A DNA stretch of 64,000 bases. Source: Nitrospinota bacterium (GTDB taxonomy: Bacteria; Nitrospinota_A; UBA7883; JACRLM01). How positions within the stretch are numbered: the first letter of the stretch is position 1; the number at the start of each line of letters is the position of its first letter. Both the position numbers and the translations under genes were made by a program. The stretch is from NCBI GenBank assembly GCA_016208975.1, contig JACQXA010000004.1, forward strand, positions 1,985,501 through 2,049,500, written 5' to 3'. The notes beneath the pieces are model-generated. The model was not told the origin of the DNA and did not search any database. It saw only the letters and a list, made by a program, of their open reading frames with translations. Shown here one piece after another: positions 29,660-37,135 of this stretch.

Positions 29660-30508
29660 ATGAGGAAACTGGCGTTTACAACGGCTGGCCTTCTGGCCGC
29701 GCCGTACATGGCTTCGGCGGCCGAAGAGACTGAGGCCGTCAAGGAAGCCGTCATCAACGACCCCTCGGAGGGGTGGGAGATTCTGTGGCACCACGTGCTG
29801 ATAGACCTGACGGCTATCGGCATACTTTTCGCCCTGATTGTGGCGTTTTTCATGCTGTCTTACCGCAGGAAGAGCGAGAACGAAGAGGGCTCAAGCCCGA
29901 AACTGACGCTGGGCGGCTCGCTGGCCTGGACGCTGGTGCCTGTTTTCGTGTTCCTGGCTGACGACTTCTACCTGGCCGCCAACGGCTGGAAACTGTGGAA
30001 CGACCAGCGCCGCGTACCCGATAACGCCATGGAGGTAAAACTTACCGCCATGATGTACAACTGGGAGTTCCAGTACGACAACGGGACCCTTTCCGACCCG
30101 GACGCCGATGGCAGGCCCGTGCTGGTTGTGCCCCAGGGCAAACCCGTGGTGGCCCGGATGCATTCGGAAGACGTGGTTCACTCTTTCTTCCTTCCCAGCT
30201 ACCATATTAAGGAAGACGTGATGCCCGGCAGGATAACCTACCTGTGGTTCTACCCGAAAAATCTTGGCGAGACAGTGCTGACCTGCACCGAGTATTGCGG
30301 CGTGGGCCACTCCAGCATGTACGGCAAGGTGAAGGTTGTTCCGGCCGCCAAGTTCGAGGAGATGATGCTGGCCAAGACCGGCGCCGCTCCCGCCGCCGCT
30401 GAAGCCGCTCCGGCTGAAGCCGCTGGCGCTGAAGGGGCCGCTCCCGCTGAGGGCGCCGCTCCGGCTGAGGGTACTTCTGCCGCTCCCGCTCCGGGCGCCG
30501 GCAAATAA
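29660..30508 (+). CDS. ctaC: Cytochrome c oxidase subunit II (CuA)
   Basis: Subunit II accepts electrons from cytochrome c at the binuclear CuA site. The 282-residue protein has a signal peptide (about 1-20), two membrane helices (about 48-70 and 85-108) and a cupredoxin domain. The domain carries the ligands in DVVHSFFLP and CTEYCGVGHSSM (C-x3-C-x3-H-x2-M), all present. The last 45 residues are an Ala/Pro/Glu/Gly-rich low-complexity tail of repeated APAEGA units. No heme motif is present, so it is aa3-like rather than a fused caa3 subunit. Confidence 0.94.
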   Translation: MRKLAFTTAGLLAAPYMASAAEETEAVKEAVINDPSEGWEILWHHVLIDLTAIGILFALIVAFFMLSYRRKSENEEGSSPKLTLGGSLAWTLVPVFVFLADDFYLAANGWKLWNDQRRVPDNAMEVKLTAMMYNWEFQYDNGTLSDPDADGRPVLVVPQGKPVVARMHSEDVVHSFFLPSYHIKEDVMPGRITYLWFYPKNLGETVLTCTEYCGVGHSSMYGKVKVVPAAKFEEMMLAKTGAAPAAAEAAPAEAAGAEGAAPAEGAAPAEGTSAAPAPGAGK

Positions 30509-30537
30509 CATATCGAGGGAATTAAAGGGAGATTGAT

Positions 30538-32121
30538 ATGAAGGAATGGCTTTTTACCACCGATCATAAAAGGATCGGGGTCCTTTATCTGGTGGGGTCG
30601 ATAGCCGCCTTTGCAGTGGCGGGTATCATGGCCCTTCTGATAAGGATCGAACTGTTCACCCTTGGGCCTACGCTCACGGATGACGCTACCAACTACAACG
30701 TGTGGCTCTATTTCCACGGCGCGGCCATGATCCTCGCCTTCCTCATACCGGGGTTGACGGGTTTCCTTGCCAACTACCTTGTTCCGATAATGATCGGCGC
30801 ACACGACGTGGCTTTCCCCAGGATCAACGCCTTCTCGGTGTGGCTCTTCTGGTTCGCCATCGTGCTGGCCCTTCTTACATTCGTGATACCCGATCCGCCT
30901 GACGTTATGTGGACCGGCTATCCCCCTTACTCCGTGCAGACCTCGGGTAACACCGCGTTCTACGTGTTCACCGTGCACCTTCTGGGCTTCTCGTCCATCC
31001 TTGGCGCCGTGAACTTCCTCTGCACCGTGATCTACATGAGGGCTCCCGGCATGGGCTGGAACCAGCTCAACTTCTTCGTGTGGACCACCGTGGGCGCTTT
31101 CGTGATCCAGCTGATCTTCATCCCGGTGCTGGCCGCGGCGGTGACCCTGGTACTCTTCGACAAGTATTTCGGCACAGCGTTCTTCTCCCCGGCAAACGGC
31201 GGCGACGTTCTGCTGTACCAGAACCTGTTCTGGTTCTACTCGCATCCGGCGGTGTACGTTATTCTGCTTCCGGCTGTCGGCACTTTGATGGACATCATCT
31301 CCACCCATGCCCGTAACCCCGTCTTCAACTATAAGACTGGTGTTTACGGCGGCATTTGGGGTACCGTGGTCCTCGGCTCCGACGTGTGGGTGCACCACCT
31401 GTACACCTCGGGCATGGTGGACTGGCTCCGCATTGGCATGATGGTGACCACCCTGATCATCTCCGTGCCGGTGGGTCTGATGGTGATAAGCCTGGTGGGA
31501 ACCCTTTACAGGGGCTCCATCAAGTACACCACCCCCATGCTGTACGCCTGCTCCTGCCTGTTCCTGATCCTCATCGGCGGCCTGACCGGCATACCGCTGG
31601 CCATGACCTCCGTTACCCTGCACCTGGCTGAGACATACTTCGTTATGGCCCACTTCCATTACATAATGGGCATCATGGCGACCTTCGCCGTGTTCGCGGG
31701 CGTGTACAACTGGTTCCCGAAATTCACGGGCCGTATGTACAACGAGAGCCTTGGCAAGCTGGGCTTCCTGTTTAACTTCATCGGCGTGAACGTGACCTTC
31801 TGGCCGCTCTTCGGTATCGGTATCGAGGGTATGCCCAGGAGGTATTTCGACTACGCCATGATGCCCCAGTTCGAGGGTACCCATCAGATCTCCACGATTG
31901 GCGCGGTTCTCATAGCCGTCGGTATGGCCATAACCATCCTTAACTGGGTGATAGGCGCCATCGCCGGCCCGAAAGCCAGCGACAATCCCTGGGGTTCCAA
32001 GTCCATGGAGTGGACCCATACAACCACCCCCCCTGGGCCTGGCAACTTCCCCACTCCCCCGACCGTGTCGGAGGATTGGTCGCCTTATAACTACGGCGGT
32101 CACACCGCCAAGACCATATAA
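30538..32121 (+). CDS. ctaD: Cytochrome c oxidase subunit I, A2-type
   Basis: Subunit I holds heme a, heme a3 and CuB and reduces oxygen while pumping protons. The 527-residue protein has twelve helices and all metal ligands: NVWLYFHGAAM, HPAVY, HHLYTSGM and VMAHFHYIMG. In place of the Glu of HPEVY it has Tyr234-Ser235 and Ala238 (YSHPAVY), the pattern of A2-type oxidases, and the D-channel entry Asp is kept in GAHDVAFPRIN. Where most A-type enzymes have VPTGIK (K-channel), it has VPVGLM (residues 310-315). A strong terminator follows at 32140-32183. Confidence 0.95.
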   Translation: MKEWLFTTDHKRIGVLYLVGSIAAFAVAGIMALLIRIELFTLGPTLTDDATNYNVWLYFHGAAMILAFLIPGLTGFLANYLVPIMIGAHDVAFPRINAFSVWLFWFAIVLALLTFVIPDPPDVMWTGYPPYSVQTSGNTAFYVFTVHLLGFSSILGAVNFLCTVIYMRAPGMGWNQLNFFVWTTVGAFVIQLIFIPVLAAAVTLVLFDKYFGTAFFSPANGGDVLLYQNLFWFYSHPAVYVILLPAVGTLMDIISTHARNPVFNYKTGVYGGIWGTVVLGSDVWVHHLYTSGMVDWLRIGMMVTTLIISVPVGLMVISLVGTLYRGSIKYTTPMLYACSCLFLILIGGLTGIPLAMTSVTLHLAETYFVMAHFHYIMGIMATFAVFAGVYNWFPKFTGRMYNESLGKLGFLFNFIGVNVTFWPLFGIGIEGMPRRYFDYAMMPQFEGTHQISTIGAVLIAVGMAITILNWVIGAIAGPKASDNPWGSKSMEWTHTTTPPGPGNFPTPPTVSEDWSPYNYGGHTAKTI

Positions 32122-32139
32122 GGCGGGTCATGTTTAACG

Positions 32140-32183
32140 CGGCGGGTCCGGGCTTTTTGCGAAGCTCCGGGCCCGCCGTTTTT
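32140..32183 (+). terminator. Terminator between ctaD and ctaA
   Basis: CGGCGGGTCCGG (32140-32151) pairs with CCGGGCCCGCCG (32167-32178), with a single mismatch and a 15-base loop, followed by five T's. It probably lets the structural oxidase genes be expressed more strongly than the heme-synthesis genes downstream. Confidence 0.85.
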
Positions 32184-32212
32184 AAATTAGCATTAGTAGT
32201 AGAGGTGCTGTG

Positions 32213-33088
32213 ATGAACAAGGTATTGATCGGTCTGTCAATTTTTTTCACTTATATATTAATGGTCATGGGGAACATTGTGACCACAACCGGCTCCGGCC
32301 TCGGATGCCCGGACTGGCCGCTGTGTTACGGGACTGTCGTTCCCCCGCTGGAGATGCAACCCTGGATCGAATGGAGCCACAGGCTTCTGGGCGGAGCTAC
32401 AGGCTTCTTGATTCTGGCCTCCACAATTTTCATATGGAAAAATAGCAAGGGCGCCGAAAAATGGCTCACCGCCGGGGCGCTTGGCCTACTTGGCGTGGGC
32501 GCGGTATTTGGCGGGATAATAGTTAAACTGGAGGCTCCGTTGCTTCAGGGCGCTCTTCATGTCTTCGTTATCTCGTTCCACATCGTACTGTCCACGATTA
32601 TCTTTTCCCTCATGATCCTGGCTTTCAGGAAAGTAGGGGGCCAGGCCGCTAAACCGGGTGTTTTCTATCCGTTGATGTTCGGCCTCCTGTCGGCCCAGGT
32701 GCTGTTGGGCATTGTTGTCCGCTACAGCCAGGCCTCCATGGCCTGCCCGGATTTCCCGCTTTGCAACGGCCAGATAATACCCGAGTTCACGGAGCCCGGC
32801 ATCGCCTTGCACTTTGTCCACAGGATCATCGCATACACCATATTCGCGGTTAGCGCGGGTTACGCCGCAATGGCCCTCAAGAACGGCGTGGACACCAGGA
32901 ACGCCGTTATAACTTTCGCCCTGGTTTTTGCGCAGGCTTCTTTTGGCATCGGCTTGGTGCAGACCGGCATGTTCCTCCCCCTCATAGTCCTTCACGGGGC
33001 GGTGGGTTTCGGGTTGCTGGGCTGGATAGTTTATCTAACTGCGCCTTACCTTGTGGGTGGCGGCCAGCTTGAAGAGGCGCGGGCCTAA
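32213..33088 (+). CDS. ctaA: Heme A synthase (COX15/CtaA)
   Basis: CtaA oxidises the methyl group of heme O to give heme A. The 291-residue membrane protein has eight helices in two similar halves. Each half has a TTxGSGLGCPDWPLC-like or ACPDFPLCNG cysteine motif and a His pair (WSHRLLGG; HFVHRI). ATG at 32213, five bases after AGAGGTG, is preferred over the GTG just before it. The gene abuts ctaB. It fits the need of the adjacent aa-type oxidase for heme A. Confidence 0.93.
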   Translation: MNKVLIGLSIFFTYILMVMGNIVTTTGSGLGCPDWPLCYGTVVPPLEMQPWIEWSHRLLGGATGFLILASTIFIWKNSKGAEKWLTAGALGLLGVGAVFGGIIVKLEAPLLQGALHVFVISFHIVLSTIIFSLMILAFRKVGGQAAKPGVFYPLMFGLLSAQVLLGIVVRYSQASMACPDFPLCNGQIIPEFTEPGIALHFVHRIIAYTIFAVSAGYAAMALKNGVDTRNAVITFALVFAQASFGIGLVQTGMFLPLIVLHGAVGFGLLGWIVYLTAPYLVGGGQLEEARA

Positions 33089-33991
33089 ATGTATCAAACC
33101 ACGGCGGCTTCCGTTGAGCGTCAGGTAACCATACGGTCCGCCGTATTGGATTACCTGGTTCTCATAAAACCGGGAATAGTCGCCCTGGTTTTGGTTTCCA
33201 CTCTCGGCGGGATGTATATCGCCCAAAAGGGCCTTCCCGCCACTCCTCTCGTTTTCTGGTCACTGGTTGGCATTGCGCTTTCCACGGCCGGGGCCGCGAC
33301 GCTGAATAATTTTATAGACCGGGACATAGACACCATCATGCGGCGCACATCCGGCAGGCCGTTGCCGTCCGGGTCCATAACGCCGAAGATGGCCCTTGTT
33401 ATCGGGCTTGTCACCAGCGCGCTGTCGGTGGTCGTGTTCGCAAAATATGTGAACATGATGGCCATGTTCCTTTCAACCGCGGCCATTTTCATCTACGCCA
33501 TACCTTATACGCTGTTATCCAAACGGGTAACGCCGCTGGCCACCTTTATCGGTGGAGTGGGCGGCGCGTTGCCTCCGGTAATCGGTTACGCGGCTGTAAA
33601 GCCCGGGCTGGACGTGGTTGCGTTCACGCTGTTCCTGATTATTTTCGCGTGGCAACACCCCCATTTCTGGGCGCTGGCGCTGAAATACCGGGATGAATAC
33701 GCGTCGGCCGGGGTGCGGAACCTGCCTGTGGCCCGGGGCGTTTTAGAGACCAAAAAGCAGATACTGGTTTGGGCCTCGTTGCTGGCCATGGTGTCCACGC
33801 TTCCTTTCATCATCGGGGTGGCGGGAAAGGCTTACCTGGCGTGCGCCATGGTTTCCGGCGTGGTTTTTGTGGCGATGTCCCTATGGTTCCTAAGGTCCAG
33901 CCGCCCCGTGGCGATGTGCCTGTTCCACTACTCCATAGTGCATCTGCCCCTGTTGTTCACCGTAATGGTTGTTGATATTATAAAATCCTAG
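33089..33991 (+). CDS. ctaB: Protoheme IX farnesyltransferase (heme O synthase)
   Basis: CtaB attaches a farnesyl group to heme B. This UbiA-superfamily membrane protein (300 residues) has the two Asp motifs NNFIDRDIDTIMRRTSGRPLPSG-type (NNFIDRDID, about 68-76) and the loop around KYRDEYASAGVRNLPV. AWQHPHFWALALKYRDEY is the CtaB-specific signature. Its ATG follows the ctaA stop codon directly. Together ctaB and ctaA supply heme A for the oxidase upstream. Confidence 0.95.
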   Translation: MYQTTAASVERQVTIRSAVLDYLVLIKPGIVALVLVSTLGGMYIAQKGLPATPLVFWSLVGIALSTAGAATLNNFIDRDIDTIMRRTSGRPLPSGSITPKMALVIGLVTSALSVVVFAKYVNMMAMFLSTAAIFIYAIPYTLLSKRVTPLATFIGGVGGALPPVIGYAAVKPGLDVVAFTLFLIIFAWQHPHFWALALKYRDEYASAGVRNLPVARGVLETKKQILVWASLLAMVSTLPFIIGVAGKAYLACAMVSGVVFVAMSLWFLRSSRPVAMCLFHYSIVHLPLLFTVMVVDIIKS

Positions 33992-34007
33992 CCTATTGAA
34001 AGAAGTC

Positions 34008-34130
34008 ATGACAGATAAGGCAAAAAAGTTCTTCGTGTCCCAGCGGACGCTGGTGATATTCATAATCATCGTTATGGTAAGCATCGCTGGCACTTTTGTG
34101 TGGCGGGTAGCCTCCCACGGTTATCGCTAG
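34008..34130 (+). CDS. Small single-helix membrane protein after ctaB
   Basis: A 40-residue frame starts 16 bases after ctaB. It has a basic N-terminus (MTDKAKKFFVSQR), one membrane helix (TLVIFIIIVMVSIAGTFVW) and a short polar end. Position, strand and composition suggest a small subunit or assembly peptide of the oxidase operon. I do not recognise the family. The ribosome-binding site (GAAAG) is weak. Confidence 0.5.
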   Translation: MTDKAKKFFVSQRTLVIFIIIVMVSIAGTFVWRVASHGYR

Positions 34131-34186
34131 GCTCTTCCTGAAATATCCATTTGCGATAAAATAGCCGCCGGATTTTTATTTCGGCA

Positions 34187-34327
34187 GTGTCTCAGTTTGA
34201 AAGTACAGGGGAGATTCTTCACTTACGCTCAGAATGACAATATAAAAGCCGTTGATAACATTGTCATCCTGAGCGAAGCGCAAGCGAAGTGAAGGATCTG
34301 TCTATTGTTTGGGATTCAAACTGAGAC
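34187..34327. repeat. MITE-like inverted-repeat element, copy 2 (inverted orientation)
   Basis: This is the reverse complement of copies 1 and 3, almost base for base over about 140 positions, with ends GTGTCTCAGTTTGAA and TTCAAACTGAGAC. It covers the last 64 bases of the MBL-fold gene and supplies its TGA stop. I do not see a clear flanking direct repeat here. Confidence 0.85.
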
Positions 34328-35052
34328 TTACCGGGGAGCCTTCCGGAAACCTCGTCATGCCCAACCACGTGGTTGAGATGGGTTAAAAACCCCTGCTTCG
34401 GTTTCAGCTCTTGCAACATTTCCAACGCCTGCTCCACGGTGAAATGGGTGGGATGGCTTTTTAAGCCCAAGGCTCCAAGGATAATTGTGTCCATCCCGTA
34501 AAGCCGCTCCATGGACTCCTCCGGAATGGCGGAGCAGTCCGTAAGATATGCTGTTTTGTTGAAGATATAGCCGAATATTGGCAACTCCCCGTGCATTATC
34601 CTCACCGGCTCCACCGGCATATCCTTCACAACCACCGGGGCGTCAATGGAGTGGAGCGACAGCTTGGGTTTGCCACCGCCGGTTTCAGGAAGGCCGTCGA
34701 AGATATAGTGGAACATGGTTTGTATGTTGCGCAAAGTGCCGGAGGAGCCATAACACGGTATGCGGCCCTGGCCGATGAAATTGAAACTTCTAAGGTCATC
34801 TATGCCGTGGATATGGTCGGCGTGATGATGGGTGTAGAAGACCGCGTCCAGGCTTTTAATACCGGCGTTAAGGGCTTGAGTTCGAAAGTCCGTGGAGGTG
34901 TCCACCAGCAAGCTGGCGGAGCCGCTTTCCACCCATATGGATGAGCGGAGCCGTTTGTCCTTTATATTTGTGGACTGGCACACCGGGCAATCGCACCCTA
35001 TAAGGGGTACGCCGGTTGATGTGCCCGTGCCAAGAAACGTAAGCTTGCCCAT
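34264..35052 (-). CDS. MBL-fold metallo-hydrolase (PhnP-like), 3' end supplied by a repeat element
   Basis: This 262-residue protein resembles PhnP-type phosphodiesterases. It starts KLTFLGTGTSTGVPLIGC, followed by a CDCPVC cysteine pair (a structural zinc knuckle), then the metal motif YTHHHADHIHGID (about residues 75-87) and later His/Asp ligands near LTDCS and LTHLNH. Likely action is hydrolysis of a cyclic phosphate or similar ester. The final 21 codons (from QFESQTIDRS) lie within the repeat element, so the natural C-terminus has been replaced. The core looks complete and may still be active. Confidence 0.88.
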   Translation of the reverse strand: MGKLTFLGTGTSTGVPLIGCDCPVCQSTNIKDKRLRSSIWVESGSASLLVDTSTDFRTQALNAGIKSLDAVFYTHHHADHIHGIDDLRSFNFIGQGRIPCYGSSGTLRNIQTMFHYIFDGLPETGGGKPKLSLHSIDAPVVVKDMPVEPVRIMHGELPIFGYIFNKTAYLTDCSAIPEESMERLYGMDTIILGALGLKSHPTHFTVEQALEMLQELKPKQGFLTHLNHVVGHDEVSGRLPGKSQFESQTIDRSFTSLALRSG

Positions 35053-35128
35053 TTGGTGAGAAAAGATACCGTCATCAAGAAGAGTACCCGTTTATTTTAG
35101 CAAAAAAACACCGGCAGGGGAGGGCGCA

Positions 35129-35203
35129 ATGGAAAAGAAGCGTAAAGCCTTGTTTGGCGTGAGCAACGTGTATTATCCTTTAACTGCGAAACGTAAAAAA
35201 TAA
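35129..35203 (+). CDS. Possible 24-residue basic peptide
   Basis: A short frame (begins MEKKRKALFG, ends TAKRKK) follows a strong GGGGAGGG Shine-Dalgarno sequence by five bases and lies 49 bases before the DsrC-like gene. It could be a leader peptide or a small real protein. No family is recognised. Confidence 0.3.
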   Translation: MEKKRKALFGVSNVYYPLTAKRKK

Positions 35204-35251
35204 AAAGCCAAACTACGCCCGGCCAGCCGGGCAAAACTTATGGAGGGCGCC

Positions 35252-35599
35252 ATGGGCGGATTCCAGTTTCACGGGAAGTTTTACAGGACAGACAGCCTTG
35301 GGTACATGACGGATTTCCACGAATGGTCGGAAGATGTAGCCAGCCACATAGCCTCCATGGAGGGGGTCAAGCTGACAGAAAAGCATTGGGAAATCGTGAA
35401 TTTCGCCAGGGATTATTACAAGCAGTACAAGATCGCCCCCCAGATACGCATATTAAAGAAGGCGCTCAACGAGAAGCTGGGGGTGGAGAAGAGCGACAAC
35501 AAGTATCTTTACGACCTGTTCCCCAAAGGCCCCGCCGCCCAGGCTTGCAAGATAGGCGGATTGCCCGTCCCGCCCGGGTGTGTGGACATCAACAACTAA
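35252..35599 (+). CDS. DsrC/TusE-family sulfur-carrier protein with both redox cysteines
   Basis: The 115-residue protein has the DsrC fold sequence (DSLGYMTDFHEWSEDVA, WEIVNFARDYYKQY). Its C-terminal arm has Cys99 and Cys110, ten residues apart (CKIGGLPVPPGC). Two cysteines distinguish DsrC, the trisulfide carrier of dissimilatory sulfite reductase, from TusE, which has only the last one. The end runs four residues past the usual CV terminus. An upstream in-frame ATG at 35240 is part of the GGAGGG site for the ATG at 35252, so I choose the latter. No dsrAB genes are in the window, so it may act in thiol-disulfide regulation. Confidence 0.88.
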   Translation: MGGFQFHGKFYRTDSLGYMTDFHEWSEDVASHIASMEGVKLTEKHWEIVNFARDYYKQYKIAPQIRILKKALNEKLGVEKSDNKYLYDLFPKGPAAQACKIGGLPVPPGCVDINN

Positions 35600-35601
35600 C
35601 C

Positions 35602-36303
35602 TTACCTCGGCGGCGCGTCTATAAGGGTGAAAAAGGTTTTGGATTGGGCGGTTATAGTTACCAGATGTTCAGCCTTTATCCGCGCCTGGTCGCCAGCGGT
35701 GAAGGTTTGGCCGTTTATGGTCAATTCCCCCTCAGTGATATAAACGAACAGATGCCTGTCATTTTCCGGCCGTAATTCCACGCTCTCTCCCGCTGTAAGC
35801 CTGCCCAGGCTTATGGATGCATCAATGTTTAACGGTAATGTCCCTCCCGCGCCTCCTTCGGTAGCGAGGGGGGTGAAACAGTCATGGCCCTCCGAGCAAG
35901 GGATGTTTGCGTAACCATACCAGGGTTCCAGCCCCTTTTGCCCAGGGGTAATCCATATCTGGTAAAGATGGGTTGGAACGGAGCCCTCGTTGAATTCGGA
36001 GTGGACAATACCCGTGCCTGCGGTCATTTTTTGGACTTCGCCCGGCTTTATCACACGGCTATGACCAAGGCTGTCCTTGTGGGTAAGCTCACCCTCCAGA
36101 AGGATGGTGACAATCTCCATATCCTGATGAGGGTGCATGGGGAATCCGCCGCCGGGATTTACCACATCGTCGTTAAAAACCCGAAGCCTGCCGAACCCCA
36201 TGTTGGAAGGGTCGTAATAATGGTCGAAGGAGAATATCCAGTAAGTGGAAAGCCAGCCACCATCAAAATGGTATCTCTGGGCCGCCGGGATTTTTATAAT
36301 CAT
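35602..36303 (-). CDS. Pirin-family bicupin protein
   Basis: This 233-residue bicupin has the pirin metal ligands in FPMHPHQDMEIVT (two His) and GIVHSEFNEG (His and Glu), all present. Family members include quercetinase-like dioxygenases and redox-sensitive regulators. It ends two bases from the convergent DsrC-like gene and lies 36 bases after the NsrR-type regulator on the same strand, so both are probably one transcript under that regulator. Confidence 0.9.
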   Translation of the reverse strand: MIIKIPAAQRYHFDGGWLSTYWIFSFDHYYDPSNMGFGRLRVFNDDVVNPGGGFPMHPHQDMEIVTILLEGELTHKDSLGHSRVIKPGEVQKMTAGTGIVHSEFNEGSVPTHLYQIWITPGQKGLEPWYGYANIPCSEGHDCFTPLATEGGAGGTLPLNIDASISLGRLTAGESVELRPENDRHLFVYITEGELTINGQTFTAGDQARIKAEHLVTITAQSKTFFTLIDAPPR

Positions 36304-36339
36304 GGCTTAAACTCCTTGCTCGGCGGCTGGGTAGGGTGG

Positions 36340-36783
36340 TTATCCGCCGCTCTTGGCGTGAAGGATGTCCGAAATTTTATTCTTATCGCACAATACATCC
36401 GCCAGGGTGTATTTGTCCAAAGTGTCTAGGAAACCTTTCATGGCCTGCCCGAAAACGCCGGTGAGCTTGCATGAGCGGGTGATGGGGCAGGTGTTCCTCT
36501 CCGAACTGAAACATTCAGCCACTTCCAGCCGGTCCTCCATGTGGCGAACGATGGCGCCCACGGGGATGTCTTTCGGATCCATCCCCAGGGCCAGCCCGCC
36601 GCCCTTACCCCTCACGGTCTTGATATAACCCAACTGGGAGAGCCTGTGCACCACCTTCATCAGGTGGTTTTTGGAAATCCCGAAACTGTCGGCGATTTCT
36701 TTTATGGTCACAAGGTTGGCCCCGTTAAGGCCGAGGTATATCAGCACCCTGAAAGAATAATCGGTATGGCGGGTCAACTGCAT
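36340..36783 (-). CDS. nsrR: Rrf2-family iron-sulfur regulator, NsrR-like
   Basis: NsrR is a repressor whose iron-sulfur cluster is destroyed by nitric oxide. The 147-residue protein has the Rrf2 winged helix (IADSFGISKNHLMKVVHRL, RGKGGGLALG). Three cysteines, Cys91, Cys99 and Cys105, are in AECFSSERNTCPITRSCKL; the CPITRSCKL part matches the NsrR pattern, but the first spacing is C-x7-C, longer than in E. coli. FLDTLDKYTLADVL is also NsrR-like. It likely controls pirin and itself. RirA or another Rrf2 sensor remains possible. Confidence 0.8.
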   Translation of the reverse strand: MQLTRHTDYSFRVLIYLGLNGANLVTIKEIADSFGISKNHLMKVVHRLSQLGYIKTVRGKGGGLALGMDPKDIPVGAIVRHMEDRLEVAECFSSERNTCPITRSCKLTGVFGQAMKGFLDTLDKYTLADVLCDKNKISDILHAKSGG

Positions 36784-36838
36784 GTTACTTCATCCATGGT
36801 TGGTAAAACATAACCGCGCCATTATTATTAACGGCGCA

Positions 36839-36852
36839 AAAGATATATCTTT
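36839..36852. promoter_or_regulatory. Palindromic candidate operator upstream of nsrR
   Basis: AAAGATATATCTTT is a perfect 14-base palindrome 56 bases before the nsrR start. It resembles NsrR half-sites (AAGATGYA type). A further half-like CTATCTTTTTT lies at about 36870. An AT-rich stretch (TAATAATAAT on the minus strand) between it and the gene may hold the -10 box. Confidence 0.45.
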
Positions 36853-37135
36853 AACCACTAATATAAACCTATCTTTTTTTCGAATCAAAACAAAACATCG
36901 GCTTCCCCCTTTATTTGCCGAGTTATAGTTTGTGGAACAGGTAAAAAATCCAGGCTGGATACCGGCGCTAAATGAGCGGAAACTCCAGCCGTTTGTTTTG
37001 AGTTGAATTGTTTCTAAAGTAGGATTAATTTATCGAAAGTGGGGGCTTGGCGTACATGATGGGACGAGGAGTGGCGTATTCCATGTATATCCATGGGCGA
37101 TTTATCCTGTGCCTGTGTGTTTTCGGATACCCCGC
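36853..37135. other. Intergenic region between nsrR and the kinase gene
   Basis: Together with the operator region this gap is about 350 bases, AT-rich at the nsrR side. It contains no convincing gene. GTG codons at 37109 and 37115 extend the kinase frame slightly, without a clear ribosome-binding site. Confidence 0.5.

Noticed and set aside
30250-32103. 617-codon minus-strand frame opposite ctaD
   Set aside because: It is His/Gly-rich, lacks any domain and mirrors the strongly conserved oxidase gene; a shadow of G+C-rich codon use.
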